Notes: generated from the sequence alone by a model not told the origin. 64,000 nucleotides of DNA from Nodularia sphaerocarpa UHCC 0038 (GCF_022376295.1 NZ_CP060140.1:4530356-4594355), one strand, 5' to 3'; counted from the stretch's first letter, positions 29,403 through 37,142 are shown. Made by a program: numbers and translations.

Positions 29403-32076
29403 TGAATATCCTCAAAATTGGAAGTAAATACTTTTCCTTTAGAAGTTTTGAACATGAAAAAGTGAGACAGTGGCGGATTGGGGACATTGACCAGCCTCCC
29501 TGTTTCATAATAGTAGTCCTCATCAGAGTGAATATCGGAGTTCCTTTTACGAACCCTGAACTCTTCCCCCACTCGTTCGCGCCAAAGGAGACGCTGGCTG
29601 TCAGCCCAATCTTTTATGACTTTATTTTTGTGTAGTTCGGTTTTTATAGTTAAAGGTTGAGTATTGATCACCTTTACCTGTGCAACGTCCCGGCTCCCAT
29701 CTAGGAAGCTCACGATGCAATGTAGCCAGTGAGTCTGACCTCTCTTTTTGTATGGAGTGGCTGTAATCTCCGCATCTCCAAAATTCGTATCTATCTTGAG
29801 GATTAAGGGCTTTACGTCAAACCCGGAGTAATAAGAGTCACGCTGGGGACAGGCGAATTTATCTGCGAGTGCTGTCTCTGTACTCTGTTGTTCATACTCT
29901 GTTTCATCCTGCGGAATATTTTCCCGGTGGATCGCTGGATCTGCTGGATCAGAAGTGCTGGAATCCTTACTGCGACTCTGTGACACCGTAATATCTATTT
30001 TCTCTTCTAGTGGATCAACTTTTGGTAGTGTATATTCAAGAACCTGATCCGGCAGACTTTTTTCTACGGGGAAAGGTTGTATCCCTTGCTGGGTAGGCAT
30101 ATCAGCTTGTATTTTTTCATCTGATCCGGCTGATCCAGCAGAAAGATCGTTATTTAAAACATCCGATTTTTTGCGCCAAATACGGCTCCATCTTCCATCA
30201 ATTTTGACCCGATCATTCTCAAGCCCTATTTTTTTGAGGAGATTGATGATCTGCCTCTGATTCGCGGGGTTCTGGTGCAAAGGATCAATATTGAGTTGTT
30301 TAAAGCAATCCTGAACTGTGACGTATTCCTTGTACTTAACGTACTCATCAAGGATGTCCGACCACGGATGAGAGACTTGATACTCTTCATTTTGCTCTTC
30401 CCTGCGTAGTTCTTCCTTGTCATCGAGGCGGTACTGATACCCAGCCTTAAATAAGGCATTTGCAGCAGCCCAAATGCGATCGCGCATTTGCATAACATCA
30501 TCAACGGGAATAGTTCCCGAACAGGGAATAATCCAGAATCGCCTGTTACCGGTTGGATCATTCAGAACTTCACTTTCGTTCGTTGTGCCGACAAAAACAC
30601 ACCCGCGCTTATGATCGTGTGGCAGTCTATCGTAGGGCGTACGATAAGTTTCATACCTTCTGGCTAAAAATGCTTTTAATTGGTTAAGGTCTTTACGGCG
30701 GTAGACATTTTCAAATTCACTCCACTCTAGACACCAGAACCGGTGCATTTTCATACGCTCATCTTTATCCGAGCCATCGCCTAAGTCGTCGCTGAAGAAG
30801 TCATCACCATATAAGGTGCGCCAGAATGTTGATTTCCTGATTCCCTGCTTACCAACCAGCAGTAGAGCGCAATCCATCCAGCAACCAGGGACCCTAGCTC
30901 GTGCCACTGATGCCACTAGGAAATTTTTAAAATATTTGGCGTGAAGCGGGTCATTGGTTCCGAAAAATTTTGCAGCCAGTTCATCCAGAAATGATGTGTC
31001 AATGCCTGGGTACTTCGCCTCCACCTCATCAAGGTAGTCACAGATAGGGCTGTATTTTTGCTTCTTTGCTAGAAACTCAATAATAGTGAAAGCATCGTCC
31101 TTGCTAATGTCAACGGGGAACTGTAGCCCTACCATGAGTCTGAGATGCTCTGCTTGCAGTGGCATCCCGTTGAACTCAACATCCTTCTTGAGGGAATTGT
31201 ATCGGAGCGACTCCCCCCATGCCTCGCTAATCATTTCAAAATTTCGGGCGATTTTTGATTTGGGTTTCTCCTCTTCTAAGTCCGAATCTTCAAGGCTGGA
31301 CTTCCACTCTTCAAAGGTCGCAGCTTCCTCAACCAATTTCTCGAAGGCGGTTGATCCATTAGCGGCGATAAAATCATCCATGCCCTTAGCGGGTCCTGGT
31401 GGAAGTTCGATGATCATGATGTTACTTCCGCTTTTGGCAAGTTTTGCAGCCAGTCCAATCAATGCCACCTGAACCGGGCGCTTAACCAGAATATCGTTAT
31501 CGAAACATAAATAGAATGTTCGCCCAAGAACGGCGAAAGCTTCCAACATCGGGTGTAGTCTACCGTTTTTCCTGCAAGTCGATACACCAGGGATTGAGAT
31601 TGTGGGGTAGCCGGCGGAAAGTCCAGCTGCTGCTTTTTTGGCTCCCTCGGTAATGATGATTTTCTCTGATTGTCTATTAAGTATCTGTTGCCAGTAGTAG
31701 GATTCTCCATTTTGGAGGAAGAGGGGCGCTGTTTCCATGCCACTGGCGGTCAAATATTTCTGTGTCTTGCCATCCTTATCTGTTGGGGGTTGTCTGGTTT
31801 CACTTGCACGCCTTGCAATGTTGGCTCTGCTGTCAAGGGGTCGAGACCAGAGGCTACCCACGCCGGGACTAAATCATCTGAATGCTTCCCTCTGCGTTTT
31901 GTATTTCTCCCCAGGATTTCATCTAGTTTCCTGGGGTCCGAAACTGTATATAAGTTTAGTCTGATTATTTCATCCGAGACAGCGCTATTTTTCCACTCAT
32001 CGTAATGATGATCGGCTATCTGTTCATCACCAAAATCAAAGGCGCTGTGACTCCTTATGTAGTTAGCTAATACCAT
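29399..32076 (-). pseudogene. DUF3854/VirE primase-helicase, frameshifted (element B)
   Basis: Same sequence as the 892-aa protein of element A, but a run of six G (18389-18394 region in element A) is only five here (31785-31789 region). The N-terminal frame (from 32076) ends after ~108 residues, and the remainder, with Toprim-like TEGAKKA, VirE Walker A GKQGIRKST and TGNRRFW, is open only from an out-of-context start inside it (31861). The rest appears unmutated, so the lesion is recent, or slippage at the G/C run restores some product. Either way element B probably makes little or no full-length primase and may rely on element A. Confidence 0.85.
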
Positions 32077-32217
32077 AAGGACACCTCATTTCTGCTATAA
32101 TTATTAATAGAAATCATTTCTCAGTCTCCTAGTCAATGTGCAAAGTTCAATTTTTAAATTGGGCTTTTTTTGTCTGCTAAAATGGGATGTCATCCGGGTC
32201 AGGATGGATGTCACAAG

Positions 32218-32520
32218 TTAGAAACTTTCCTGACCCTGCGGCTTTTTTGAGTCATCACTATAAGACACGTTACTTGAGCATATAGATAGGTAATGAAGTA
32301 ATTCTCGTGCAAGCCTACTTCTGGCGTGATGCGGCGCTCTAGTCGTCAGCATTCGCAGAAGTGTTTCAATTTCGTCTCTACACATTGATATTCCTTCTAT
32401 GTCATCCAATATTTGAAGCGCACCGTGTGCTAATGCTGTTATGTCACGATGTTCTAGTGTTTTATCACTCGTATTATTTGAGATTCTTCTAACTATTTTG
32501 ATTAATCCGTCTCTCAACAT
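32218..32520 (-). CDS. Small helical protein (element B), 100 aa
   Basis: Homologue of 18825. Shared MLRDGLIKI, LEHRDITALAHGA, DDIEGIS, and TRAPHHARSRLA; the C-terminal ~25 residues are unrelated (Ser/Gln-rich here). Two bp follow the preceding gene's stop, as in element A. Function unknown. Confidence 0.75.
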   Translation of the reverse strand: MLRDGLIKIVRRISNNTSDKTLEHRDITALAHGALQILDDIEGISMCRDEIETLLRMLTTRAPHHARSRLARELLHYLSICSSNVSYSDDSKKPQGQESF

Positions 32521-32522
32521 TG

Positions 32523-32882
32523 TTAATACCTGTTATCTCGTTCTATGTCGTGGATTGCTTTCTCTAAATACCACTGTGAAGATTGTCCGGGGTGCTTCCT
32601 TTCCAAGTATTCAAGAAGTCTGAGAGCAGTCCTCGCATCTCCTCGGCACTTAACTTGTAGTTGCCCCCAAAGTCTTGATTTTTGATATTTGCTGCGGGTG
32701 ATTTTTGATTGGGGTTTTTGGGGTTTTATTTTGGCTCTGGGGGATTTTATTGTGATCTGTCTAATGGGTTTTTGGTTGACGTATCGCCTCGGTGTTCCCC
32801 CTTGTCCTTGAATCATCTGCACTGCTAGATAAACGAAAAACCCAAAAATTCCAGCCCAGAGGAGTAGAATTAGATTGCTCAT
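32523..32882 (-). CDS. Single-TM small basic protein with KHPGQS..WY motif (element B), 119 aa
   Basis: Start at 32882 (MSNLILLLWAGIFGFFVYLA) is chosen to match the element A copy (MSHLILLLLW). It has a membrane helix, a Lys/Arg/Pro/Gln-rich basic middle (IKSPRAKIKPQKPQSKITRS), and the conserved C-terminus RKHPGQSSQWYLEKAIHDIE. The middle is diverged from element A while both ends are kept. Function unknown, possibly membrane tethering of the replication complex. Confidence 0.77.
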   Translation of the reverse strand: MSNLILLLWAGIFGFFVYLAVQMIQGQGGTPRRYVNQKPIRQITIKSPRAKIKPQKPQSKITRSKYQKSRLWGQLQVKCRGDARTALRLLEYLERKHPGQSSQWYLEKAIHDIERDNRY

Positions 32883-32933
32883 GATGAATTGTTCGGTGAA
32901 AGTATTTAATTCATCATGTAGCCTTTTAATCAC

Positions 32934-32972
32934 AAAAAAAAGGATAAAATCACCTATTTGGTGGATTCATCC
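32934..32972 (-). terminator. Terminator after the regulator gene (element B)
   Basis: Reading leftward: AGGATGAATCCACC, loop AAATA, GGTGATTTTATCCT, then seven to eight T. It is equivalent to 19562-19597 with compensatory base changes in the stem. Confidence 0.8.
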
Positions 32973-33208
32973 TAGTCCTTATTTTCATTGCTGCCGGTTA
33001 ACGGCTCGTCAGTAGCCAGGTTATAAATTTCTTGCTTTAATTCTGCAACTTGGCGTAAAAACACCTCCCTGGACAAGCGATTTACATCCAGCCGCGCCTC
33101 GAAGCAGGATTTCTGAGCGCCCAAGTATTCAAGAAAAGCCGATTCTAGTTGTTCGAGGCGCTGGAGGATTTTCCCAATAGGCGTGCATTCGTCGTAGGCA
33201 TCGCCCCC
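32972..33208 (-). CDS. Coiled-coil extension of the RHH regulator, reached by likely -1 frameshift (element B)
   Basis: Same arrangement as 19598-19834: the -1 frame encodes GGDAYDECTPIGKIL, then a coiled coil (QRLEQLESAFLEYLGAQKS to ELKQEIYNLATDE). The junction reads CTGGGGGCG (plus-strand C5 at 33204-33208). No suitable start codon follows the junction. About 40 bases downstream of the G run are identical in both elements although the flanking regulator sequence has diverged, which suggests selection on both frames or on RNA structure. Confidence 0.72.
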   Translation of the reverse strand, partial: GGDAYDECTPIGKILQRLEQLESAFLEYLGAQKSCFEARLDVNRLSREVFLRQVAELKQEIYNLATDEPLTGSNENKD

Positions 33209-33360
33209 AGTGGAATAGTTCCCTGAGCAATCCTGCTCACCAACTCCGAGCGACTTAGCCCCATTGATTGAGCCATCAAGTGAAACTGTTCCCAGTCTTT
33301 CTGACTGAGGTGAAGCGAGACATCTTTCGAGTCCGCAGGTAGTTTTTTGGGTCTGGCCAT
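33145..33360 (-). CDS. Ribbon-helix-helix transcriptional regulator (element B), 71 aa
   Basis: Arc/CopG-like: strand DVSLHLSQKD (~13-22), helix WEQFHLMAQSMGL (~23-35), helix SRSELVSRIAQG (~36-47). The tail LGAMPTTNARLLGKSS.ASN is the same as in element A, but the DNA-contacting strand and helices differ markedly. The adjacent operators also differ (no CACGTG; TCGT/ACGA-type repeats), so this repressor should have its own specificity. Confidence 0.82.
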   Translation of the reverse strand: MARPKKLPADSKDVSLHLSQKDWEQFHLMAQSMGLSRSELVSRIAQGTIPLGAMPTTNARLLGKSSSASNN

Positions 33361-33391
33361 TTAATTCTTCCAAGACAGTAATCACCATTTT

Positions 33392-33479
33392 ACATACGTT
33401 GAAGTTTCTTTCGTACGGCAAACTATTGACAACTCGTTTAACATACGAATAATATAGCATCAGTTCTACCCCTGGTAAA
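33392..33479. promoter_or_regulatory. Overlapping divergent promoters with TCGT/ACGA operators (element B)
   Basis: Rightward: TTGACA (33426-33431), 18 bp, TAATAT (33450-33455). Leftward: TTTACC on the minus strand (33479-33474), 17 bp, TATATT (33456-33451). Layout as in element A with overlapping -10 boxes. Candidate operator half-sites: ACATACG (33392-33398), TCGTACG (33411-33417) and TCGTTTAACATACGA (33434-33448), which lies in the rightward spacer. None matches the CACGTG of element A. Confidence 0.75.
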
Positions 33480-33528
33480 ACTTTTTTTTTACAGGGGTAG
33501 TCAAAAACTCAAATCAAACTCACCCCCT

Positions 33529-33672
33529 GGGGAGATGGCAGCCCCCAAGCATTGGCAACAAATACCAAAGACCTGCCGGAGTTTGACTGAGGGAGAGAAA
33601 AAAGTGCTTTAACGCAAAACCGGGGAGATGGCAGCCCCCAAGCATTGGCAACAAATACCAAAGACCTGCTGG
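33529..33672 (+). repeat. Paired 51-bp direct repeats, candidate origin or structured leader (element B)
   Basis: Units at 33529-33579 and 33622-33672 (93-bp spacing). They match the element A units except one base near the end of the first (CTGCCGG for CTGCTGG). The flanking TCAAACTC/GAGTTTGA pair is also kept. Strong conservation next to diverged regulator and operator sequences implies a function at DNA or RNA level. Confidence 0.7.
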
Positions 33673-33689
33673 CGATCAAAGCAGTTTGC

Positions 33690-33730
33690 ACCCAATACCC
33701 AATACCCAATACCCAATACCCAATACCCCA
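33690..33730. repeat. STRR: tandem ACCCAAT heptamers
   Basis: About six tandem ACCCAAT units (the last varied to ACCCCAT) after the paired repeats, more than in element A. Confidence 0.85.
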
Positions 33731-33737
33731 TGAACTA

Positions 33738-33908
33738 ATGAATTTAAGAATCACAGCTAATGGATATGTATTTTTTCGCATTGGGCAATTAGAACTACGA
33801 TGCTCCGCAGAACAAGCCAGGGTTCAGCGATTCGGTTACACACACATTTATTGGTCTAACTGGTTCTCCCTATACATAGACTCCGATAGGGACTGGAGCT
33901 ATGAATAA
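33738..33908 (+). CDS. Small protein, 56 aa (element B)
   Basis: MNLRITANGYVFFRIGQLEL, then FGYTHIYWSNWFSLYIDSD. Counterpart of 20354 (shared M.L.ITA.G start and (F)G.T.IYWS.W). Beta-rich and aromatic. Function unknown; first gene of the rightward integrase operon. Confidence 0.62.
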   Translation: MNLRITANGYVFFRIGQLELRCSAEQARVQRFGYTHIYWSNWFSLYIDSDRDWSYE

Positions 33909-33933
33909 TTACTGAGGAACAGCGATCAATGAT

Positions 33934-34179
33934 TTGGTGGATGCCCTTGAATCCAGAGGTGCAACGAATGCTGAGGCGCAAGATGCAGCAGCATTAATGA
34001 TTCAAATGGCGCTCTTTCGTAAAGGACGAGTGGGTGGCAAATTCTCTGAGGGGATAACAGAAGCGATGCTTCAGACCATTTTCTCCGGAGTAAGGACAGA
34101 GTCAGTGATTTTCAGAACACTAAACCAAATCCCAATAAATGAACAAAACACCGAAAACGATAGGGGCATCTATAATTGA
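33934..34179 (+). CDS. Small helical protein, 81 aa, start altered (element B)
   Basis: Homologue of the 92-aa protein at 20514 (VDALESRGATNAEAQDAAAL, FSEGITEAMLQTIFSGV). The ATG equivalent to element A (33901) is followed by TGA at codon 5, so translation would have to begin at the TTG (33934) or the next GTG. The protein lacks ~11 N-terminal residues and may be less well made or inactive. Confidence 0.6.
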   Translation: MVDALESRGATNAEAQDAAALMIQMALFRKGRVGGKFSEGITEAMLQTIFSGVRTESVIFRTLNQIPINEQNTENDRGIYN

Positions 34180-34279
34180 TTGCCTCAACGGATTACATGA
34201 ATTAATAGGAGGATATCCCTTCTTCTCTTTGTCTATTACCTGCTTGGCTATAGTCCTTTTGTGGGCATTATTTTCATGA
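34139..34279 (+). CDS. Small single-TM protein, 46 aa (element B)
   Basis: Near copy of 20752: MNKTPKTIGASIIDCLNGLH and a membrane helix FFSLSITCLAIVLLWALF. It has the same overlaps with both neighbours. Conservation of frame and coupling in both elements supports a real small protein. Confidence 0.65.
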   Translation: MNKTPKTIGASIIDCLNGLHELIGGYPFFSLSITCLAIVLLWALFS

Positions 34280-34458
34280 AAATATCAACGCTGGTAAAAC
34301 CAAGATTGATTCAACGATTCTTGATTAAGCGACGGATACTAATTCGGCTAATCACAAGAATTAGTAACTATGAAATAATTTTTTGCATCAAGAAAATCGA
34401 AGCCGAGTATTCGTATAGAGCAAGTGAGAGAAAATTAAATGGCAAGCAATTTCATTAA
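34276..34458 (+). CDS. Small highly basic protein, 60 aa (element B)
   Basis: Near-identical to 20889 (KPRLIQRFLIKRRILIRLIT), differing at two residues near the C-terminus. Starts within ATGA. Function unknown. Confidence 0.62.
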   Translation: MKISTLVKPRLIQRFLIKRRILIRLITRISNYEIIFCIKKIEAEYSYRASERKLNGKQFH

Positions 34459-34555
34459 AATTGGTGATGACTTAATCATCAATACCGACCAGGTAACTCA
34501 CATAAGAAAAGTCTTTGGTGGAACAGACAACAATTTCAGAGGCAGTGGACGATGA
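34439..34555 (+). pseudogene. Truncated copy of the 63-aa small protein (element B)
   Basis: MASNFIKIGDDLIINTDQVT then HIRKVFGGT as in 21052, but a deletion of about 100 bp joins codon ~29 to sequence that in element A lies after the stop codon. It ends as DNNFRGSGR, 38 aa in all. The helix KAEYVWNYFSSLL is lost. The new stop overlaps the next start (ATGA), so the downstream gene may now be translationally coupled. Confidence 0.75.
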
Positions 34556-34707
34556 CACCTTTACCTTGGATTGTATTTAATATGTCGGTTACTCCCCCCG
34601 CTAAGGTTTGCCGATTTGGAGCCAGAGCCGAAGCAGAAATGCACGCTCAAAGCCTCAATAAAATTACAAAATCTCAGGACTACAAAGCTGTATTTAGCCT
34701 CAAATAA
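34552..34707 (+). CDS. Small protein, 51 aa (element B)
   Basis: Copy of 21274 (MTPLPWIVFNMSVTPPAKVC) with Lys instead of Asn as last residue. Function unknown. Confidence 0.58.
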   Translation: MTPLPWIVFNMSVTPPAKVCRFGARAEAEMHAQSLNKITKSQDYKAVFSLK

Positions 34708-34743
34708 GGCTACGCAGACATTTTGTATATCAATAGTTTCAGT

Positions 34744-34776
34744 ATATCTGCATTCTAATTAACTTATCGCAGATAT
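34744..34776 (+). promoter_or_regulatory. Conserved inverted repeat ATATCTGC...GCAGATAT (element B)
   Basis: 8-bp arms with a 17-nt loop, equivalent to 21464-21500. The loop is diverged, the arms are kept. Confidence 0.5.
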
Positions 34777-34802
34777 CCACTCATTCTAATTCAAGGAAAT
34801 AG

Positions 34803-35201
34803 ATGGACATCGAAAGACAAAAATTAATTGAAGAGTGCGCTCATAATTACATTCTTGATGACTATGCCGGAACTGCTGGACAAAAAATTTATCAGTGGGA
34901 GGACTGGGATAGTTTAGATGATGATGGTGGTGTAATCGTTATAAACTCCATGTTTCCTCCAGTTTTTCTACAGCCATATACTTTCTTTGAGGTTGGAGAA
35001 GTGGACATTCAAAATTCTTACATTGTAGAAGAAGACGAGGAAGAAGAGAGATACTATGTAGCTGTCAGCATAGAGGAAGATAGAACTGTTGGAAAATCAA
35101 CAGACGAGATGTCGGCACGACAAGAAAAACACTATGAGACGCTACACGTACTAGTGGAGTATCGAGAGAACAAATTTATAGCTTGTGAAGTGGATTACTA
35201 A
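34803..35201 (+). CDS. Very acidic protein, 132 aa (element B)
   Basis: Homologue of 21526; N-terminus MDIERQKLIEE identical, then diverged but equally acidic (EDEEEERYYVAVSIEEDR). The C-terminal strand (YETLHVLVEYRENK) is recognisable. Possible DNA-mimic or anti-repressor by composition only. Followed by the 100-aa gene after 2 bp. Confidence 0.75.
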   Translation: MDIERQKLIEECAHNYILDDYAGTAGQKIYQWEDWDSLDDDGGVIVINSMFPPVFLQPYTFFEVGEVDIQNSYIVEEDEEEERYYVAVSIEEDRTVGKSTDEMSARQEKHYETLHVLVEYRENKFIACEVDY

Positions 35202-35203
35202 TA

Positions 35204-35506
35204 ATGAATAGATGGTTTTTGGCTGCCTATCTGGCTTATCAGTTAAGCCGGAATTTCGTTAATGATTGGACATTGAAAATTCATTTTTTCAAGGTCTACA
35301 TTTACGACATTGAGACTTCAGGGGATTTTTATTCCAACTGGAGTTGTACCTTCAGATTTCAAATCTCTTTTCCTCGACCTGAGCTAATCGTTGATACTCG
35401 TAAAGGTTATGATTTCCTTCGCAGAATTAGGTACGAGACAAAATTAAATATTCCGCGCGTAATTAGAGTTTGGCTTTGGGGGAAAGATGATTACCCAGAG
35501 AATTAA
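35204..35506 (+). CDS. Conserved small protein before integrase, 100 aa (element B)
   Basis: Homologue of 21927 (MNRWFLAAYLAYQLSRNFVN, DWTLKIHFFKV, ISFPRPE, RVIRVWLWG). It overlaps the integrase start by 20 bp. Conserved position before int suggests a recombination accessory role; not proven. Confidence 0.75.
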   Translation: MNRWFLAAYLAYQLSRNFVNDWTLKIHFFKVYIYDIETSGDFYSNWSCTFRFQISFPRPELIVDTRKGYDFLRRIRYETKLNIPRVIRVWLWGKDDYPEN

Positions 35507-36593
35507 GGAAGCGAACGGACGACTTGAGGCTAATAACTGGGGCATCCGTATCGAGATGATTGGGCGACGGCTTTGGCTTCGTGGTGTATTCCCTCCCAAG
35601 CCCAAATCGACCAACAAAAAATGGCATCAGCAAAGAATATCTATTGCCCCCGCCAATGCCGATGGAGTAAAAATTGCTGAAGCTGCTGCTAAGGCTGCGG
35701 CCATTCGACTCGCTGCGAAAACTTTCGATTGGGGCGACTACCTAAAGCCTGAACCGGGTCCATTGGTCATTGGTCATTGGGTATTAGACTTTGAGAGAGA
35801 CTATTGGGAACGAAGGGAGAAGAACTACAAATCGCTCTCTACTTGGAATAAAGACTACTGGGATGTTTTCAAGCATCTCCCGATGGAGGAAGAGCTAACG
35901 CCCGGTATTTTGCAGAAGCTCATCTTCTCGACCAAACCAGACACCAGAACCCGGCGAAAGTACGCCATATCTCTCGGTGCATTAGCCCGGTTCGCCTGCC
36001 TGGAGAATTTCGACTCTCGCAACTTCGTAGGGAGGTATTCATCTAAAAGCCGAATCCCTCGCAAGCTTCCAACTGATAAGCAGATTGTCGATTTTCACGA
36101 TTCCATAGAATCGAGTAAGTGGCGATGGGTTTTTGGAATTTTAGCTACTTACGGACTCAGGAATCACGAAGTATTTTTCCTGGACTTGGAACAATTGAGA
36201 GCCGGCAACAAAGTATTGACCGTATTGGACGGAAAAACAGGACCGAGAAGGGTGTGGCCATTCCACCCGGAATGGGTTGAGCAATTTTATCTTTATTCCG
36301 TCAAAATACCCCAGATAATTTTAGACCGGAGTAACAGCGACATTGGGAGCACTGTAACCCAGCACTTTCGCCGAAATGCCGGGTTACCATTCCAGGTCTA
36401 CGATTTACGCCATGCCTGGGCTGTTAGGTCTTTGGAATATGGGATTGATATCAGCCTAGCAGCCCAGCAAATGGGACACAGCTTGAGCGTTCATTCGAGT
36501 CTGTATCATTCTTACATAACCGCGCGAGTGCATCAGCAGGCTTTTGATAATGCAATCAAGAAGAGCGATCGCCCTCGACCTCCCAAACCTTGA
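35487..36593 (+). CDS. int: Tyrosine recombinase / integrase (element B), 368 aa
   Basis: Catalytic residues in the same places as the element A enzyme: Arg225 (YGLRNHEVFFL), Lys in GKTGPRRVW (~250), Arg-His in YDLRHAWAVR (~308), His in MGHSLSVHS (~331), nucleophile Tyr340 (SLYHSY). The N-terminal arm domain (QQRISIAPANADGV) is shared. The two integrases are clearly homologous but diverged throughout, unlike the near-identical primase region. It lies 82 bp from the right attachment core. As in element A, the first His of HxxR is Tyr. Confidence 0.95.
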   Translation: MITQRIKEANGRLEANNWGIRIEMIGRRLWLRGVFPPKPKSTNKKWHQQRISIAPANADGVKIAEAAAKAAAIRLAAKTFDWGDYLKPEPGPLVIGHWVLDFERDYWERREKNYKSLSTWNKDYWDVFKHLPMEEELTPGILQKLIFSTKPDTRTRRKYAISLGALARFACLENFDSRNFVGRYSSKSRIPRKLPTDKQIVDFHDSIESSKWRWVFGILATYGLRNHEVFFLDLEQLRAGNKVLTVLDGKTGPRRVWPFHPEWVEQFYLYSVKIPQIILDRSNSDIGSTVTQHFRRNAGLPFQVYDLRHAWAVRSLEYGIDISLAAQQMGHSLSVHSSLYHSYITARVHQQAFDNAIKKSDRPRPPKP

Positions 36594-36622
36594 GTAAAAT
36601 CTAAAAGCTAAATATTTTAATC

Positions 36623-36651
36623 TTCCAGCAAACTCCCTGCTGGAATTTTTT
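36623..36651 (+). terminator. Terminator after integrase (element B)
   Basis: TTCCAGCA-AACTCCC-TGCTGGAA followed by TTTTTT. Confidence 0.9.
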
Positions 36652-36675
36652 AGTAAAAATCCTTAGCCATCGCGT

Positions 36676-36719
36676 CTCTTAATCTGTTGGTTCTGAGTTC
36701 GAGTCTCAGGTCACCCACT
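36676..36719 (+). other. Attachment site, right
   Basis: 44-bp core with one difference from the other two (CTGTTGG for CTGCTGG, tRNA position 43). It marks the right end of the tandem array; the unique sequence to its right (ACCATCTATATTTT) should be the original downstream flank of tRNA-Lys. The mismatch suggests this copy keeps the ancestral chromosomal 3' half. Confidence 0.9.
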
Positions 36720-36860
36720 ACCATCTATATTTTTTCCTCTCTCCTATAGCAGAAAACAACGGCGTAAATCCTGATTATTTAAGGATTTTTTGTCGTACTA
36801 TTCAGCTTTTTCTGGAATTTTAAGCGAACAGTACGACTTAGGAGGGGGCAGAGACGTTAG

Positions 36861-37064
36861 TTAATCTTTATCCTTAATAACCACGTCAACTACTCTCCCG
36901 TTACGGCACTTTAAAATAATTATAGGTTTTTTCAGAGGGTGCTTAGTAATTGAGCCATTATCAGTGCCGTCATAACGTATGTCTACATCTCCTACTTTTA
37001 GATCGTATTCTTCCGTGATTAGTGCGCTCAATTCTTTTTGAGCTTGTTCTAACGTTTTATCCAT
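36861..37064 (-). CDS. Hypothetical protein, 67 aa
   Basis: Start MDKTLEQAQKELSALITEEY at 37064; an upstream in-frame ATG (37097) lies in AT-rich sequence and is less likely. The C-terminal half is beta-like and basic (KPIIILKCRNGRVVDVVIKD). Not recognised. It lies just outside the right attachment core with the 66-aa Cys-rich gene upstream on the same strand. Confidence 0.55.
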   Translation of the reverse strand: MDKTLEQAQKELSALITEEYDLKVGDVDIRYDGTDNGSITKHPLKKPIIILKCRNGRVVDVVIKDKD

Positions 37065-37142
37065 AAAATTAAACCGATTAATATTTTTTACCAACATAAT
37101 AAATATATTTACTCGTAGATTAAGCGTATTAAATCCTTAGCC

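Larger units (their letters stand above)
23396..36719 (+). mobile_element. Element B: tRNA-Lys integrative element with fibre cassette (13.3 kb)
   Basis: Bounded by cores at 23396 and 36676 (13,280 bp core to core). Same gene order as element A. The primase region (29131-32168) is nearly identical to element A, the small genes 34139-34707 are close, but the fibre cassette, RHH N-terminus, operators and integrase are diverged. It carries damage: a 1-bp deletion in the primase gene, an early TGA in one small gene and a truncation in another. It might depend on element A in trans for replication. Confidence 0.92.

Noticed and set aside
31750..31861. 820-aa primase start at 31861 in element B as a genuine alternative gene
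   Set aside because: Its first ~27 residues are an out-of-frame reading of the conserved N-terminal region, identical in DNA to element A where it is coded in another frame.
10473..36719. Ordinary tailed prophage
   Set aside because: No terminase, portal, HK97-type capsid, tape measure, baseplate or lysis enzyme recognisable, and each unit is only 13 kb.
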